37,788 nt of DNA from Nocardiopsis alkaliphila YIM 80379. Its GTDB lineage: Bacteria > Actinomycetota > Actinomycetes > Streptosporangiales > Streptosporangiaceae. Both the position numbers and the translations under genes were made by a program. This document shows positions 16,413 through 24,337 of the stretch, piece after piece. The stretch is from the NCBI RefSeq assembly GCF_000341005.1, contig NZ_ANBD01000011.1, positions 1,759 to 39,546 on the forward strand, written 5' to 3'. Positions within the stretch are counted from its first letter, which is position 1, and the number at the start of each line of letters is the position of its first letter. The notes under the pieces are model-generated. The model saw only the letters and a list, made by a program, of their open reading frames with translations. It was not told the origin of the DNA and did no database searches.

Positions 16413-17303
16413 ATGCGCGTGCTCGTCACCGGAGGCTCGGGACGCCTGGGACGCAGTGTGCTCTCGATCCTGGCCGACCGCGGGCACCAGGTCACCTCGG
16501 TCGACATCGCCCCCACCACCCCACCCGCAGGGGTCAGCGCGCTCACCGCCGATCTGCTGGACTCCACCGCCCTCCAAGAGGCCTTCGCCCACGCCGCACC
16601 CGAGGCCGTCATCCACCTGGCCGGGATCGCCGTACCCTTCGCCCGCCCCGACGTGGAGACCCTCCAGGTCAACACCGGCCTGGCCTGGGCGGTGCTCGCA
16701 GCCGCCATCGAACACCGGGCCCACTCGGCCGTGGCCGCCTCCAGCCCCACCGTCTACGGCTACAACACCCCCTCTTGGGTCCCCGACTACCTGCCCCTGG
16801 ACGAAGAACACCCGATCCGACCCTGGCACGCCTACGGGCTCAGCAAAGCCATCATCGAACAGACCGTCCAAGCATTGGCCCGCACCACCGATACCTGCGT
16901 ACTCTCGGCCCTGCGCCCCGGATACGTCGTGGCCCCCGAGGAATGGGCTGGCGCCCCCACCCAACAGGGCCACACCCTGGCCGAGCGCCTGGCCGACCCC
17001 GCCCTGGCCGCGACCTCCCTGTTCAACTACGTCGACGCGCGCGACGCCGCCGAACTGTTCGCCCTGGTGATCGAACACCCCGAACGGGTCCACCACGGAG
17101 GGATCTACAACGCCGTGGCCGACGACCCCCTGGCCCACGGACCGGTCGACGCCACCATGGCACGCCTACACCCGACCACCGCCCCGCACAGTACGGCCTT
17201 GGCCGACGGCCGCGCGGTCTTCTCCAACGAACGCGCCCGCACCGAACTGGGCTGGACCCCCACCCGAACCTGGCGTACCCAGCTCGAAGGCCGGATCGGT
17301 TAG
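16413..17303 (+). CDS. NAD-dependent epimerase/dehydratase-type SDR, possible uronate dehydrogenase
   Basis: A 296-aa extended short-chain dehydrogenase. The ATG at 16413 has a strong AAAGGAAA upstream. TGGSGRLG (6-13) is the GxxGxxG nucleotide loop, VDIAP (30-34) the NAD-preferring acidic turn, HLAGIAVP (68-75) the third conserved segment, SSPTVYG (110-116) the catalytic Ser/Thr strand, and Y141-G-L-S-K145 the catalytic pair. Extended SDRs of this size include UDP-sugar epimerases and hexuronate dehydrogenase. A uronate dehydrogenase would fit the aldarate dehydratase and KdgD in the convergent operon, but this is inference from context. It lies 113 bp after the DUF6807 gene with its own ribosome site and is probably in the same transcript. 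Confidence 0.85.
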   Translation: MRVLVTGGSGRLGRSVLSILADRGHQVTSVDIAPTTPPAGVSALTADLLDSTALQEAFAHAAPEAVIHLAGIAVPFARPDVETLQVNTGLAWAVLAAAIEHRAHSAVAASSPTVYGYNTPSWVPDYLPLDEEHPIRPWHAYGLSKAIIEQTVQALARTTDTCVLSALRPGYVVAPEEWAGAPTQQGHTLAERLADPALAATSLFNYVDARDAAELFALVIEHPERVHHGGIYNAVADDPLAHGPVDATMARLHPTTAPHSTALADGRAVFSNERARTELGWTPTRTWRTQLEGRIG

Positions 17304-17362
17304 TGCCCTTCCAACGACCGAACCCACAAAGCACCGGCCACCCCAACCGGTCCGCTAACCTG

Positions 17363-17376
17363 GGAAAGAGTTTTCC
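17363..17376. promoter_or_regulatory. LacI-type operator O3 (autoregulation)
   Basis: GGAAAGAGTTTTCC lies 28 bp before the GTG of the LacI-family gene. It matches the other sites except at the centre. Its place suggests that the regulator controls its own synthesis. Confidence 0.55.
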
Positions 17377-17404
17377 AAGACAGAGCGGCAGAAGGGCCCC
17401 AGGG

Positions 17405-18436
17405 GTGAGTTCGGCTTACGTGACACTGGAACAGGTGGCCCAACACGCGGGCGTCTCCCTGGCCACCGCCTCCCGGGTGATCAACGGCAGTACACGCCAG
17501 GTCAGCCAACGCCTGAGCGACAAGGTCAAGGCCAGCGCCCAAGAACTGGGCTACCTGGCCAACGCCTCCGCCCAGACCCTGGCTCGCAACAGCAGTTCCC
17601 TGGTGGGACTCCTCGTCCACGACATCGCCGACCCCTACTTCTCCTCCATCGCCCGAGGTATCACCCGCCACACCGAGGAACAAGGTCTGGTCACCGTCCT
17701 GGGCACCACCTACCGCTCCGCCCAAAAGGAGAGCACCATCCTGGCGGCCCTGCGCGCCCACCGTGCCAAGGCCATCGTCTTGGTCGGCTCCCGTTCCACC
17801 GACGAGGACAGCAACACCACTCTGGTCCGTGAGATCGAAGCCTTCCAACAGCAGGGCGGACGCGTGGCGTGCGTGTCCCAACCCGGCCTGCCCGCCGACA
17901 CCGTCAGCCCCGACAACCACGCCGGGGCCACCGAACTGGCCCGCCACCTCATCGCCCAAGGGCACCGCAGGTTCGCCATCCTGGCCGGCCCCACCAACCT
18001 GAGCACCGCCCGCGAACGCCTGGACGGTTTCCACTCGGCGCTCTCGGCCGCCGGTCTGGAACTGCAACACCACAACATCGTGCACGGCGACTTCACCCGT
18101 GACGGCGGATACGAGTCGACCCAGCGCCTCCTACGCCTGGGCAGCGACGCCACCTGCCTGTTCGCGGTCAACGACGTCATGGCCACCGGGGCCATGGCCG
18201 CCCTGCGTGAAGCCGGCATCCGGGTACCCGAGGAGCTATCGGTGGCCGGATTCGACGACATCCCCACCCTGCGCGACCTCACCCCCTCCCTGACCACCGT
18301 GCGCCTGCCCCTGGAACAGATGGGCGAACACGCCGCACAAATGGCCCTGGACCACGAACACGAAGGCGAGTTCCGTACCGTCCACGTCCAAGGCGAGATC
18401 CTGATACGCGAAAGCACCCGCCCGCCCGCTCTCTGA
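17405..18436 (+). CDS. LacI-family transcriptional regulator of the sugar locus
   Basis: A 343-aa LacI-type repressor. The GTG at 17405 follows GAAGGGCCCC. A second in-frame GTG at 17420 is a possible start. The HTH is VTLEQVAQHAGVSLATASRV (6-25), followed by the hinge segment QVSQRLSDKVKASAQELGYL with ANASAQTLA. The effector domain has LVGLLVHDIADPYFSSI, GHRRFAILAGP, ATCLFAVNDVMATGAM and VAGFDDIP, all typical of LacI/GalR members that bind a sugar or sugar derivative in the periplasmic-binding fold. It most likely represses the importer and both catabolic operons through GGAAAGCGCTTTCC-like sites until an intermediate is bound. The gene ends at a bidirectional terminator. Confidence 0.95.
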   Translation: MSSAYVTLEQVAQHAGVSLATASRVINGSTRQVSQRLSDKVKASAQELGYLANASAQTLARNSSSLVGLLVHDIADPYFSSIARGITRHTEEQGLVTVLGTTYRSAQKESTILAALRAHRAKAIVLVGSRSTDEDSNTTLVREIEAFQQQGGRVACVSQPGLPADTVSPDNHAGATELARHLIAQGHRRFAILAGPTNLSTARERLDGFHSALSAAGLELQHHNIVHGDFTRDGGYESTQRLLRLGSDATCLFAVNDVMATGAMAALREAGIRVPEELSVAGFDDIPTLRDLTPSLTTVRLPLEQMGEHAAQMALDHEHEGEFRTVHVQGEILIRESTRPPAL

Positions 18437-18445
18437 AGCGGCCAA

Positions 18446-18483
18446 GGGGCGGCGGCGAGGTTGTGACACCCCGCCGCCGCCCC
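18446..18483. terminator. Bidirectional hairpin terminator
   Basis: Perfect 12-bp GC stem (arms 18446-18457 and 18472-18483, GGGGCGGCGGCG and complement) with a 14-nt loop, placed between the convergent LacI and enolase-superfamily genes. There is no T-tract. Confidence 0.8.
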
Positions 18484-18488
18484 GTTCC

Positions 18489-19577
18489 CTATCTCCCGTG
18501 CCAGGGGAGTGGGGTCAGATCATCGGCGAAGGAGAGCCCGTGCCCGGGACCGGTTCCGGCCCGCAGCCACCCTCGCTCGATCCGCACCCCGCTGGGGTCG
18601 GCCAAGGCCCCCAGCGCTTCGAAGGAGGCGTGGTCGATGTCCTCGACCATCGCCACCCGGGGCAGGCACAACGCCAACTGCCCCGACAACTCCGGCAACA
18701 GGTGCGGAGCCACCGGCACCCCACGCCGCGCCATCACCTCGGCGATCCGCAAGAACGGAGTGATCCCGCCGACCCGCACCACGTTGGGCTGGGCCACGTC
18801 GCACACCCCGGCCTCGACGAACCTTTCGAACTCCTCCACGGTGCGCAGGTTCTCACCCAACGCGAAGGGCAGGCGGGTGCGGCCTCGCAGCCGCTCGTGC
18901 GCGGCCAGGTCCTGGGCCGGCAACGGCTCCTCCACCGAGTGCACCCCGTACTCGTCCAACCGATCCAGGGCCTCAGCGGCGGTGGGGACGTCCCAACGCT
19001 GGTTGGCGTCCACCATCAACGAACGCTCCTCACCCAGCACACGGCGTACCGCACCGACTCGTTCGACGTCACGGCCCACCTCGGCCGAACCCACCTTGAT
19101 CTTGACGGTCCGGTGCCCGGCCTCGACCCACGAGCTCACCTGCTCGGTCAGGTCCTCCACCGGGTAGTCGAGGTTGACCCCGCTACCGTAGGCGGCGACC
19201 CGATCCCGGCGCCGTCCCAGCAGATCCACCAAAGGCAGCCCCGCGGCCTTGGCCCGCACGTCCCACAAGGCGATGTCCACACCGGCCAAAGCCATCAGGG
19301 TCAACCCGGTGGTGCCCGCCTCACGCAGATACCAACGCAGCTCCTCCCACCGGGACGGGTGGGCCGCACCGCCCACCAACACCGGGGCCAGGTCGGCGTT
19401 GACCAGTGACTCCACCGCGCCCGCCCCGATCAATGGGGTCCAGGAGAATCCGGTCCCCACCACACCGGCGTCGGTGCGAAGGCGCACCACCACGATGTCG
19501 TTGCGGTCCACCCCGCCGTCCCAGGCCCGTCGCAACGGCAATCGGAAGGCGCGGGCCACCACCTCGACCACACGCAC
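18489..19577 (-). CDS. Enolase-superfamily (mandelate racemase/muconate lactonising) sugar-acid dehydratase
   Basis: A 362-aa enolase-superfamily enzyme. The capping domain comes first (1-125), then the barrel: K159-I-K161 (the KxK catalytic lysines), metal ligands D190 (VDAN), E216 (EEP) and E242 (GEN), D260 (CDVAQPN) and H292 (PHLLPE). All magnesium ligands and both acid/base groups are present, so it should be active. Dehydration of an acid sugar or racemisation fits best. Next to KdgD, an aldarate (glucarate/galactarate-type) dehydratase is the simplest inference. Exact substrate is unclear: this group is not assignable by motif alone. It is the last gene of the five-gene operon, 4 bp after KdgD. 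Confidence 0.9.
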   Translation of the reverse strand: MRVVEVVARAFRLPLRRAWDGGVDRNDIVVVRLRTDAGVVGTGFSWTPLIGAGAVESLVNADLAPVLVGGAAHPSRWEELRWYLREAGTTGLTLMALAGVDIALWDVRAKAAGLPLVDLLGRRRDRVAAYGSGVNLDYPVEDLTEQVSSWVEAGHRTVKIKVGSAEVGRDVERVGAVRRVLGEERSLMVDANQRWDVPTAAEALDRLDEYGVHSVEEPLPAQDLAAHERLRGRTRLPFALGENLRTVEEFERFVEAGVCDVAQPNVVRVGGITPFLRIAEVMARRGVPVAPHLLPELSGQLALCLPRVAMVEDIDHASFEALGALADPSGVRIERGWLRAGTGPGHGLSFADDLTPLPWHGR

Positions 19578-19581
19578 CGCC

Positions 19582-20487
19582 TCAGCCCTTCCCCGCCAGG
19601 GACAACCCCGCCTCGATCAACGACGCCAGCTCGGCCTCCTCCGCCGAGGTCAGGTCGACGAAGGGAGCACGCACCGGCCCCACCTCCACCCCTCGCGACC
19701 GGGCACCGGCCTTGACCAACGCCACCGCGTACCCGGGGGAGCGATCCCGCAACCGCACCAGCGGATCGTAGAACTCGGCCAGGAGCCGTCCGGCCAACGG
19801 ATCGCAGGTGTGGAAGGCCTTGTAGAAGGCGTCGGCCACCTCGGGAACGAACGCGAAGGCCGCCGAGGAGTACAACGGCACCCCGATCCCGGTGTAGGCC
19901 GCAGCGGTCAACTCGGCCGTGGGCAGCCCGTTGAAGAAGGTGAAGTCCTCACCCCGCACCGCCCGCACCGCCAACACGATCTGCTGCATCAACCCCAGAT
20001 CGCCGACCCCGTCCTTGATCCCCACCACCTGCGGCAGTGCCGCCAAGGCGGCGGCCGATTCGGGGGAGAGCACCATGGTGCCGCGCTGATAGACGATGAT
20101 GGGGATCTCCACCGCCGCGGCCACCGCCCTGACGTAGGCCACCAGGCCCCGCTGGGGCGCGGAGACCAGATAGGGCGGCAACAACAAGATGGCGTCCGCG
20201 CCCAACTCACGCGCGGCCCGAGCCTGCTCGATGGCCGTGCCCACACTGCCACCGGCACCCGCCACCACGGGGACCGCACCGTCGACCACCTCGACCGAAC
20301 GGCGCACCACCGCGGCGTGCTCGACCGCCGACAGGGCGTGGATCTCCCCGGTACCGCAGGCGGCGAACACCCCGCCCGCCCCGTGGGCCACACCCGAGGC
20401 CACATGCGCGGCCAAAGCCTCCTCGTTCACCGCTCCGTTCTCACCGAAGGGTGTGAGGGGAAAGAAGAGGATCCCGTCGAACTGCAT
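19582..20487 (-). CDS. kdgD: 5-dehydro-4-deoxyglucarate dehydratase
   Basis: The ATG at 20487 (301 aa) is used, not the earlier one at 20517, because AAGGAGAAGG lies directly upstream and because family members begin MxFDGxLFFPLTPF. It is a DapA-family aldolase fold. CGTGEIH (44-50) is the GTGE segment specific to KdgD-type enzymes, Y133 (VYQRG) is the conserved tyrosine, and K158 (GIKDGVGD) is the Schiff-base lysine. The C-terminal RAPFVDLTSAEEAELASLI is characteristic. The enzyme decarboxylates and dehydrates 5-dehydro-4-deoxy-D-glucarate to 2-oxoglutarate semialdehyde, a step of the oxidative uronate/aldarate pathway in the cytoplasm. The product's dehydrogenase is not in this window. Confidence 0.9.
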   Translation of the reverse strand: MQFDGILFFPLTPFGENGAVNEEALAAHVASGVAHGAGGVFAACGTGEIHALSAVEHAAVVRRSVEVVDGAVPVVAGAGGSVGTAIEQARAARELGADAILLLPPYLVSAPQRGLVAYVRAVAAAVEIPIIVYQRGTMVLSPESAAALAALPQVVGIKDGVGDLGLMQQIVLAVRAVRGEDFTFFNGLPTAELTAAAYTGIGVPLYSSAAFAFVPEVADAFYKAFHTCDPLAGRLLAEFYDPLVRLRDRSPGYAVALVKAGARSRGVEVGPVRAPFVDLTSAEEAELASLIEAGLSLAGKG

Positions 20488-20510
20488 CTGCCTTCTCCTT
20501 GTCTCAGGGG

Positions 20511-20541
20511 ACGCCACGGGTCATGGGGTTCCGCGTGGCGT
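20511..20541. promoter_or_regulatory. Intercistronic hairpin before kdgD
   Basis: Arms ACGCCACG (20511-20518) and CGTGGCGT (20534-20541), 8 bp, 15-nt loop, in the 89-bp gap between the isomerase and kdgD. It could stabilise the downstream mRNA or set expression levels within the operon. This gap is the only sizeable one in the operon. Confidence 0.4.
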
Positions 20542-20576
20542 GGGGCCGCCGAGGCGACCGGATGGATCCGAAGGAT

Positions 20577-21470
20577 TCAAAGGACGTGTTGGAGGTGCCG
20601 GCGGACCATGGTGGCGATGACGTCGTCACCGTCTGAGGCCCACACCCGGGCGTTGAACACCTCCCACTCGACGTCGCCCTGGTAACCGGCCTCGCGCACC
20701 GCCCGGTACAGGGAACGCACGTCGATGTGGCCATCACCGACCATGCCCCGGCCCAGCAGGGAGTCCTCGGGCAACGGCAGGACCCAGTCACAGACCTGAA
20801 AGGAGGCGATGCGCCCGCGCGGCCCCGCCCAAGCGATGTGCTCGTACACCGCCGGGTCCCACCACACGTGGTAGGTGTCCACCACCACCCCCACCTGAGC
20901 GGCGGGGAAGGGATCGGCCCATTCCAGGGCCTGACCCAGGGTCGCCAACACCGCACGGTCGGCGCAGAACATCGGATGGAGCGGTTCCAGGCCCAGTCGG
21001 ACTCCACGCTCGGCGGCGTAGGGCACCAGTTCATGGAGGGCCTCGGCCACCCGCTCACGGGCACCGACCAGGTCACGGTCCCCCTCGGGTAGACCGCCCA
21101 CCACCATGACCAGGACCGGAGCGCCCAACTCGGCGGCCTCGTCCAGGGCGCGACGGTTGTCCTCCAAGGACGCGGCCCGATCGGTGCCGGTGAGGAATCC
21201 GCCCCGACAGTAGGTGGAGACCCGCAAACCCGAGTCCCGCAGCAACCTGGCCGAAGCGGCGAGCCCGGCCTCGGCCACGTGTTCACGCCAGGGCCCGATG
21301 GCGGGCACACCGGCCCGCAGGCAGCCCTCCACCGCCTGGCGCAGGCTCCAGTACTTGGTGGTGGCCTGGTTCAGCGACAGCCTGGACAAGACCGGATCCC
21401 CTGGGGCGGGGGTGGGTACGGTGGCCCGCAGACCGGAGGGCACGTCCACGTCGATGGGTGGCGTGGTCAC
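20577..21470 (-). CDS. Sugar phosphate isomerase/epimerase-family TIM-barrel protein
   Basis: A 297-aa protein of the AP-endonuclease-2/xylose-isomerase-like TIM barrel. Likely metal ligands are E162 (LGLEPLHP), D198 and H201 (VVDTYHVWW), Q225 (ASFQVCDW), and E270 (VEWEVFNA), which match the usual E/D/H(Q)/E set. Family members isomerise ketoses, and several act as metal-dependent lyases on 3-keto-glycosides produced by Gfo/Idh enzymes. In this setting, with Gfo/Idh two genes upstream, a beta-elimination or epimerisation step is an attractive inference, but no substrate can be stated. It overlaps the DUF993 gene by ATGA, so the two proteins are probably made together. Confidence 0.87.
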   Translation of the reverse strand: MTTPPIDVDVPSGLRATVPTPAPGDPVLSRLSLNQATTKYWSLRQAVEGCLRAGVPAIGPWREHVAEAGLAASARLLRDSGLRVSTYCRGGFLTGTDRAASLEDNRRALDEAAELGAPVLVMVVGGLPEGDRDLVGARERVAEALHELVPYAAERGVRLGLEPLHPMFCADRAVLATLGQALEWADPFPAAQVGVVVDTYHVWWDPAVYEHIAWAGPRGRIASFQVCDWVLPLPEDSLLGRGMVGDGHIDVRSLYRAVREAGYQGDVEWEVFNARVWASDGDDVIATMVRRHLQHVL

Positions 21471-22627
21471 TGCCGCACCCCCGAAACACGCAACAGGGAG
21501 CGCATACGCTCGGCGGCCAGATCGGGCTCGCTCAACGCTCCGGCGGCGTCGGCCGAACGCAGGACCTGAGCCAGGTGCGGCAGGGAACGCGCGCTGTGCA
21601 GACCACCGACCATGTGGAAACCCTTCTGGTGACCGTTGAGCCAGGCCAGGAAGGTGATACCCGTCTTGTAGTAGAAGGTGGGCGCCGAGAACAGGTGCCG
21701 GGCCAGCGGCACGGTGGCGTCCATCAGCCTCCGGTAACGGGCGATGTCTTTCTCGTCCAAGGCCGCCAGGGCGCGTGCGGCCACCGGGGCGATGGCGGCG
21801 AAGATCCCGAGCAGTGCGTCGGAGTGTCCGTGTGCGTCGCCTTGAATGAGCTCGGGGTAGTGGAAGTCGTCACCGGTGTACAGACGTACCCCGTCCGGAA
21901 GCAGGCGGCGCAGACGCACCTCCAAGGCGGCGTCCAACAGCGATACCTTGATACCCTCCACCCGGTCGGCGTGATCGGTGATCAACGCGGCCACCGGTTC
22001 GATCGCCTCGGCCGGGTCAGCGTACCCCCAGTAACCGGCCAGGGCGGGATCGAAGGCCGCGCCCAACCAGTGCAGGATCACCGGACGCTCGGCCCGTTCC
22101 AACAGGGTCGAGTAGACCTTGACGTAGTCCTCGGGACCTTGGGCCAGGGAGGCCAGGACACGCGAGGCCATCAGGACGGGGGTGGCCCCGGCGCCCTGGA
22201 CGGTGTCGAGTTGTTCCACGTAGGCATGGACAACGCTTTCCAAAGTGGCCTGCGCGGGTTCCAGCTGATCGGTGCCCACACCGCAGGCCAGAGCCGCCCC
22301 GCGACCGGTGGCCTCGGCACCCGAGCGACGGATCAGTTCGGCGGTGGCCGGCCAATCCAACCCCATGCCGCGCTGGGCGGTGTCCATGGCGTCGGCCACA
22401 CCCAATCCTTGGTCCCACAGGTGGTGGCGAAAGGCCAGAGTGGCCTCCCAGTCCAGCCGGGCCGGTTCACCGGGGGCGTTGGTCGCGGTGGGGTCGGCGA
22501 CCACGTGAGCGGCGGCGTAGGCCACCCGGTCGCGCGCAGGAGGCGAAGGAGCCACCTGAGCACGAGGGCCGGTGAGAGTGAAGGGGGCCAGGTCGCCCTC
22601 GGGGGTGGGCAGCAGCAAGGGCTTCAT
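21467..22627 (-). CDS. DUF993 protein (dihydrodipicolinate-synthase-like barrel)
   Basis: A 386-aa DUF993 family member. Visible features: an N-terminal segment with VAYAAAHVVAD, a barrel with HLWDQGLGVADAMDTAQRG, ERPVILHWLG (His), and VEGIKVSLLD, whose lysine sits where DapA-family aldolases form the Schiff base. The C-terminal FHMVGGLHSARSLPHL is conserved in the family. Databases often call it dihydrodipicolinate synthase family protein, but the biochemical role is unknown to me. The Gfo/Idh - DUF993 - isomerase order recurs in actinobacteria (family knowledge), so an aldol cleavage of a keto-sugar is a reasonable guess. ATGA overlaps on both sides make it part of a tightly coupled trio. 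It contains a LacI-like site inside the gene at 22228-22241. Confidence 0.83.
   Translation of the reverse strand: MKPLLLPTPEGDLAPFTLTGPRAQVAPSPPARDRVAYAAAHVVADPTATNAPGEPARLDWEATLAFRHHLWDQGLGVADAMDTAQRGMGLDWPATAELIRRSGAEATGRGAALACGVGTDQLEPAQATLESVVHAYVEQLDTVQGAGATPVLMASRVLASLAQGPEDYVKVYSTLLERAERPVILHWLGAAFDPALAGYWGYADPAEAIEPVAALITDHADRVEGIKVSLLDAALEVRLRRLLPDGVRLYTGDDFHYPELIQGDAHGHSDALLGIFAAIAPVAARALAALDEKDIARYRRLMDATVPLARHLFSAPTFYYKTGITFLAWLNGHQKGFHMVGGLHSARSLPHLAQVLRSADAAGALSEPDLAAERMRSLLRVSGVRQ
22228..22241. promoter_or_regulatory. Intragenic LacI-like site
   Basis: On the minus strand GGAAAGCGTTGTCC differs from GGAAAGCGCTTTCC at two positions. It lies inside the DUF993 coding sequence, where a bound repressor could act as a roadblock or as an auxiliary looping site. 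It may also be chance. Confidence 0.3.
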
Positions 22628-23778
22628 CGGGCCGCCACCTCACCCAGCTCGATGGTGCGGCCGGTACGGGCCGAGTCCAGGCCGGCCTCGGCCATCTGGA
22701 TACCGCGCGCCCCTGAGAACAGGTCGTGGGGAAAGTCGGTGCCCAGCACCACGTGACGCAAGAACGCCTCCCACTGGGAGCGGAAACCGTTGGGGAAGTC
22801 GGTGTTGTCCGGGACGCTCTGCCACTGGCCGCGGTAGCCGACCGTATCGACGGTGTCGGGGTCCCAGGCCGCTTTGGGGGTGGTGGTCCGGTGCTGGACA
22901 CGGCAATGGCGCAGGCCCGCCACGGCACTGCCGTGGGTGCCGTCCACCTGGAACTCCACCAGTTCGTCGCGGTCCACGCGCACGCTCCAAGAGGAGTTGA
23001 TCTGCGCGATGGTGCCGTCGGCCAATTCGAAGATGCCGTAGGCGGCGTCGTCGGCGGTGGCCTCGTAGCGTTCACCCCTTTCGTCCCAGCGCCGAGGGAT
23101 GTGGGTGGCGGTACGAGCGGTGACGGTGCGCACCGGGCCGAACAGATGCTCCAGGACGTAGTGCCAGTGCGGGAACATGTCCAGCACGATGCCGCCGCCC
23201 TCTTCGGCTCGGTAGTTCCAGCTGGGCCGCTGGGCGCTCTGCCAGTCGCCCTCGAAGACCCAGTAACCGAACTCCCCGCGCACAGAAAGGATCTTTCCGA
23301 AGAAGCCACTGTCCACGAGCCTGCGGAGTTTGAGCAGGCCGGGCAGGAAGAGCTTGTCCTGGACCACACCATGGCGCACCCCCGCCTGTTCGGCGAGCTT
23401 GGCCAACTCCAGCGCGGCCTCCAGGGTGTCCGCGGTGGGCTTTTCGACGTAGACGTGCTTGCCCGCGGCGATGGCCGAGCGCACGGCCGCTTCACGTGCG
23501 TGGGTGATCTGGGCGTCGAAGTAGATGGAGACGCTCTCATCGCCGAGCACCGAATCCAGGTCGGTGGACCAGCGTTCGATGTCGTGACGCCGGGCGATCT
23601 CACGCAACTTGTGTTCGGAGCGTCCCACCAGGACGGGTTCGGGAATGAGGCGGGCACCGTCGGCCAGTTCCAGGCCACCGGCGTCGCGGATCGCCAGGAT
23701 CGAGCGGGTCAGGTGTTGCCGGTATCCCATCCGGCCGGTGACGCCGTTCATTGCGACGCCCAGAACGTGCTCTGTCAT
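22624..23778 (-). CDS. Gfo/Idh/MocA-family oxidoreductase (third of three), operon leader
   Basis: The ATG at 23778 (384 aa) is preceded by GGAGAGG and then by operator O4; the longer frame would start within the promoter region. The N-terminus is unusual: GVAMNGVTGRMGYRQHL (7-23) has a dihydrodipicolinate-reductase-like GVTGRMG loop instead of the usual GxGxxG. EKPTAD is at 112-117, and the substrate domain has GGGIVLDMFPHWHYVLEHLFG with the DxxxH pair. The C-terminus is ordinary for the family. It should oxidise or reduce a sugar derivative with NAD(P). It overlaps DUF993 by ATGA and is the first gene of the five-gene operon. Probably it supplies a keto-sugar for the next two proteins. Confidence 0.9.
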   Translation of the reverse strand: MTEHVLGVAMNGVTGRMGYRQHLTRSILAIRDAGGLELADGARLIPEPVLVGRSEHKLREIARRHDIERWSTDLDSVLGDESVSIYFDAQITHAREAAVRSAIAAGKHVYVEKPTADTLEAALELAKLAEQAGVRHGVVQDKLFLPGLLKLRRLVDSGFFGKILSVRGEFGYWVFEGDWQSAQRPSWNYRAEEGGGIVLDMFPHWHYVLEHLFGPVRTVTARTATHIPRRWDERGERYEATADDAAYGIFELADGTIAQINSSWSVRVDRDELVEFQVDGTHGSAVAGLRHCRVQHRTTTPKAAWDPDTVDTVGYRGQWQSVPDNTDFPNGFRSQWEAFLRHVVLGTDFPHDLFSGARGIQMAEAGLDSARTGRTIELGEVAAR

Positions 23779-23799
23779 GGGTTGTTGCCACCTCTCCTG

Positions 23800-23823
23800 T
23801 GAAAGCGCTTTCCAGAGCGTACG
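23800..23823 (-). promoter_or_regulatory. LacI-type operator O4 with the five-gene operon's -10 region
   Basis: TGAAAGCGCTTTCC (23800-23813) contains the perfect 12-bp palindrome GAAAGCGCTTTC and is the best site of the set. On the minus strand TACGCT (23823-23818) just upstream could be the -10 box, putting the transcription start inside the operator. The -35 region (TGGTGC, 17 bp further) is poor. It lies 22 bp before the Gfo/Idh start. Confidence 0.7.
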
Positions 23824-24337
23824 CCAAACACGACGATCGCACCAGACCCATCCCGTGTTCGGTCGCCCCGAAGGCGGGGCCACACCGCGTCGAGCGGCGA
23901 GAACGCGCACCCGAAGGCAGACCCTCGAGCCCCCGAGCGAGGTCTACGCACCCGAGGCCGAGCAAACGATTGCCGAAGTTCCTCGAGCTCGTTCAGCTCC
24001 CACGCCTTGAAGCGACCACCGCCCCAGAGCTCGGAGGTTCTTCCTGTGGACCCTTCCCCAACTGCGAGAACAGGGCGCTTCCGACCATTCGGGGGTTCTT
24101 CTCGGCGCCGGGTCGATGTGGACACGAGGGGGGGCACGACCTCATGCGAATGGAAAGCGTTTGCATGAACAGGAGGCGCCCCACCGCACGGTTGAGGCCT
24201 CCCTGTTGGCACACCTACCGCACCCGCGCGCCGAACGAGTGTGATCGAGTCGTTGTGGTCGCGCCTGGTCCGACCTTGGAGTGCATCGCTCCAAGATCAG
24301 GACACCACCGGCCCTTACCCATCGCCCCCGGTCGAGG
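23824..24337. other. Long leader-side intergenic region, no supported gene
   Basis: About 510 bases between the start of the five-gene operon and the end of the exonuclease gene. Frames crossing it are short or unlike known proteins. Apart from operator-like site O5 at 24152-24165 and its flanking arms, I see no clear promoter, terminator or RNA gene. Confidence 0.6.
24142..24168. promoter_or_regulatory. Distal LacI-type operator O5 within a larger palindrome
   Basis: GGAAAGCGTTTGCA (24152-24165) matches the local operator type and is flanked by TCATGC (24142-24147) and GCATGA (24163-24168). It lies about 340-350 bp upstream of O4, a spacing that would allow DNA looping between two repressor dimers. 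No gene start is close by on either strand. Confidence 0.5.
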
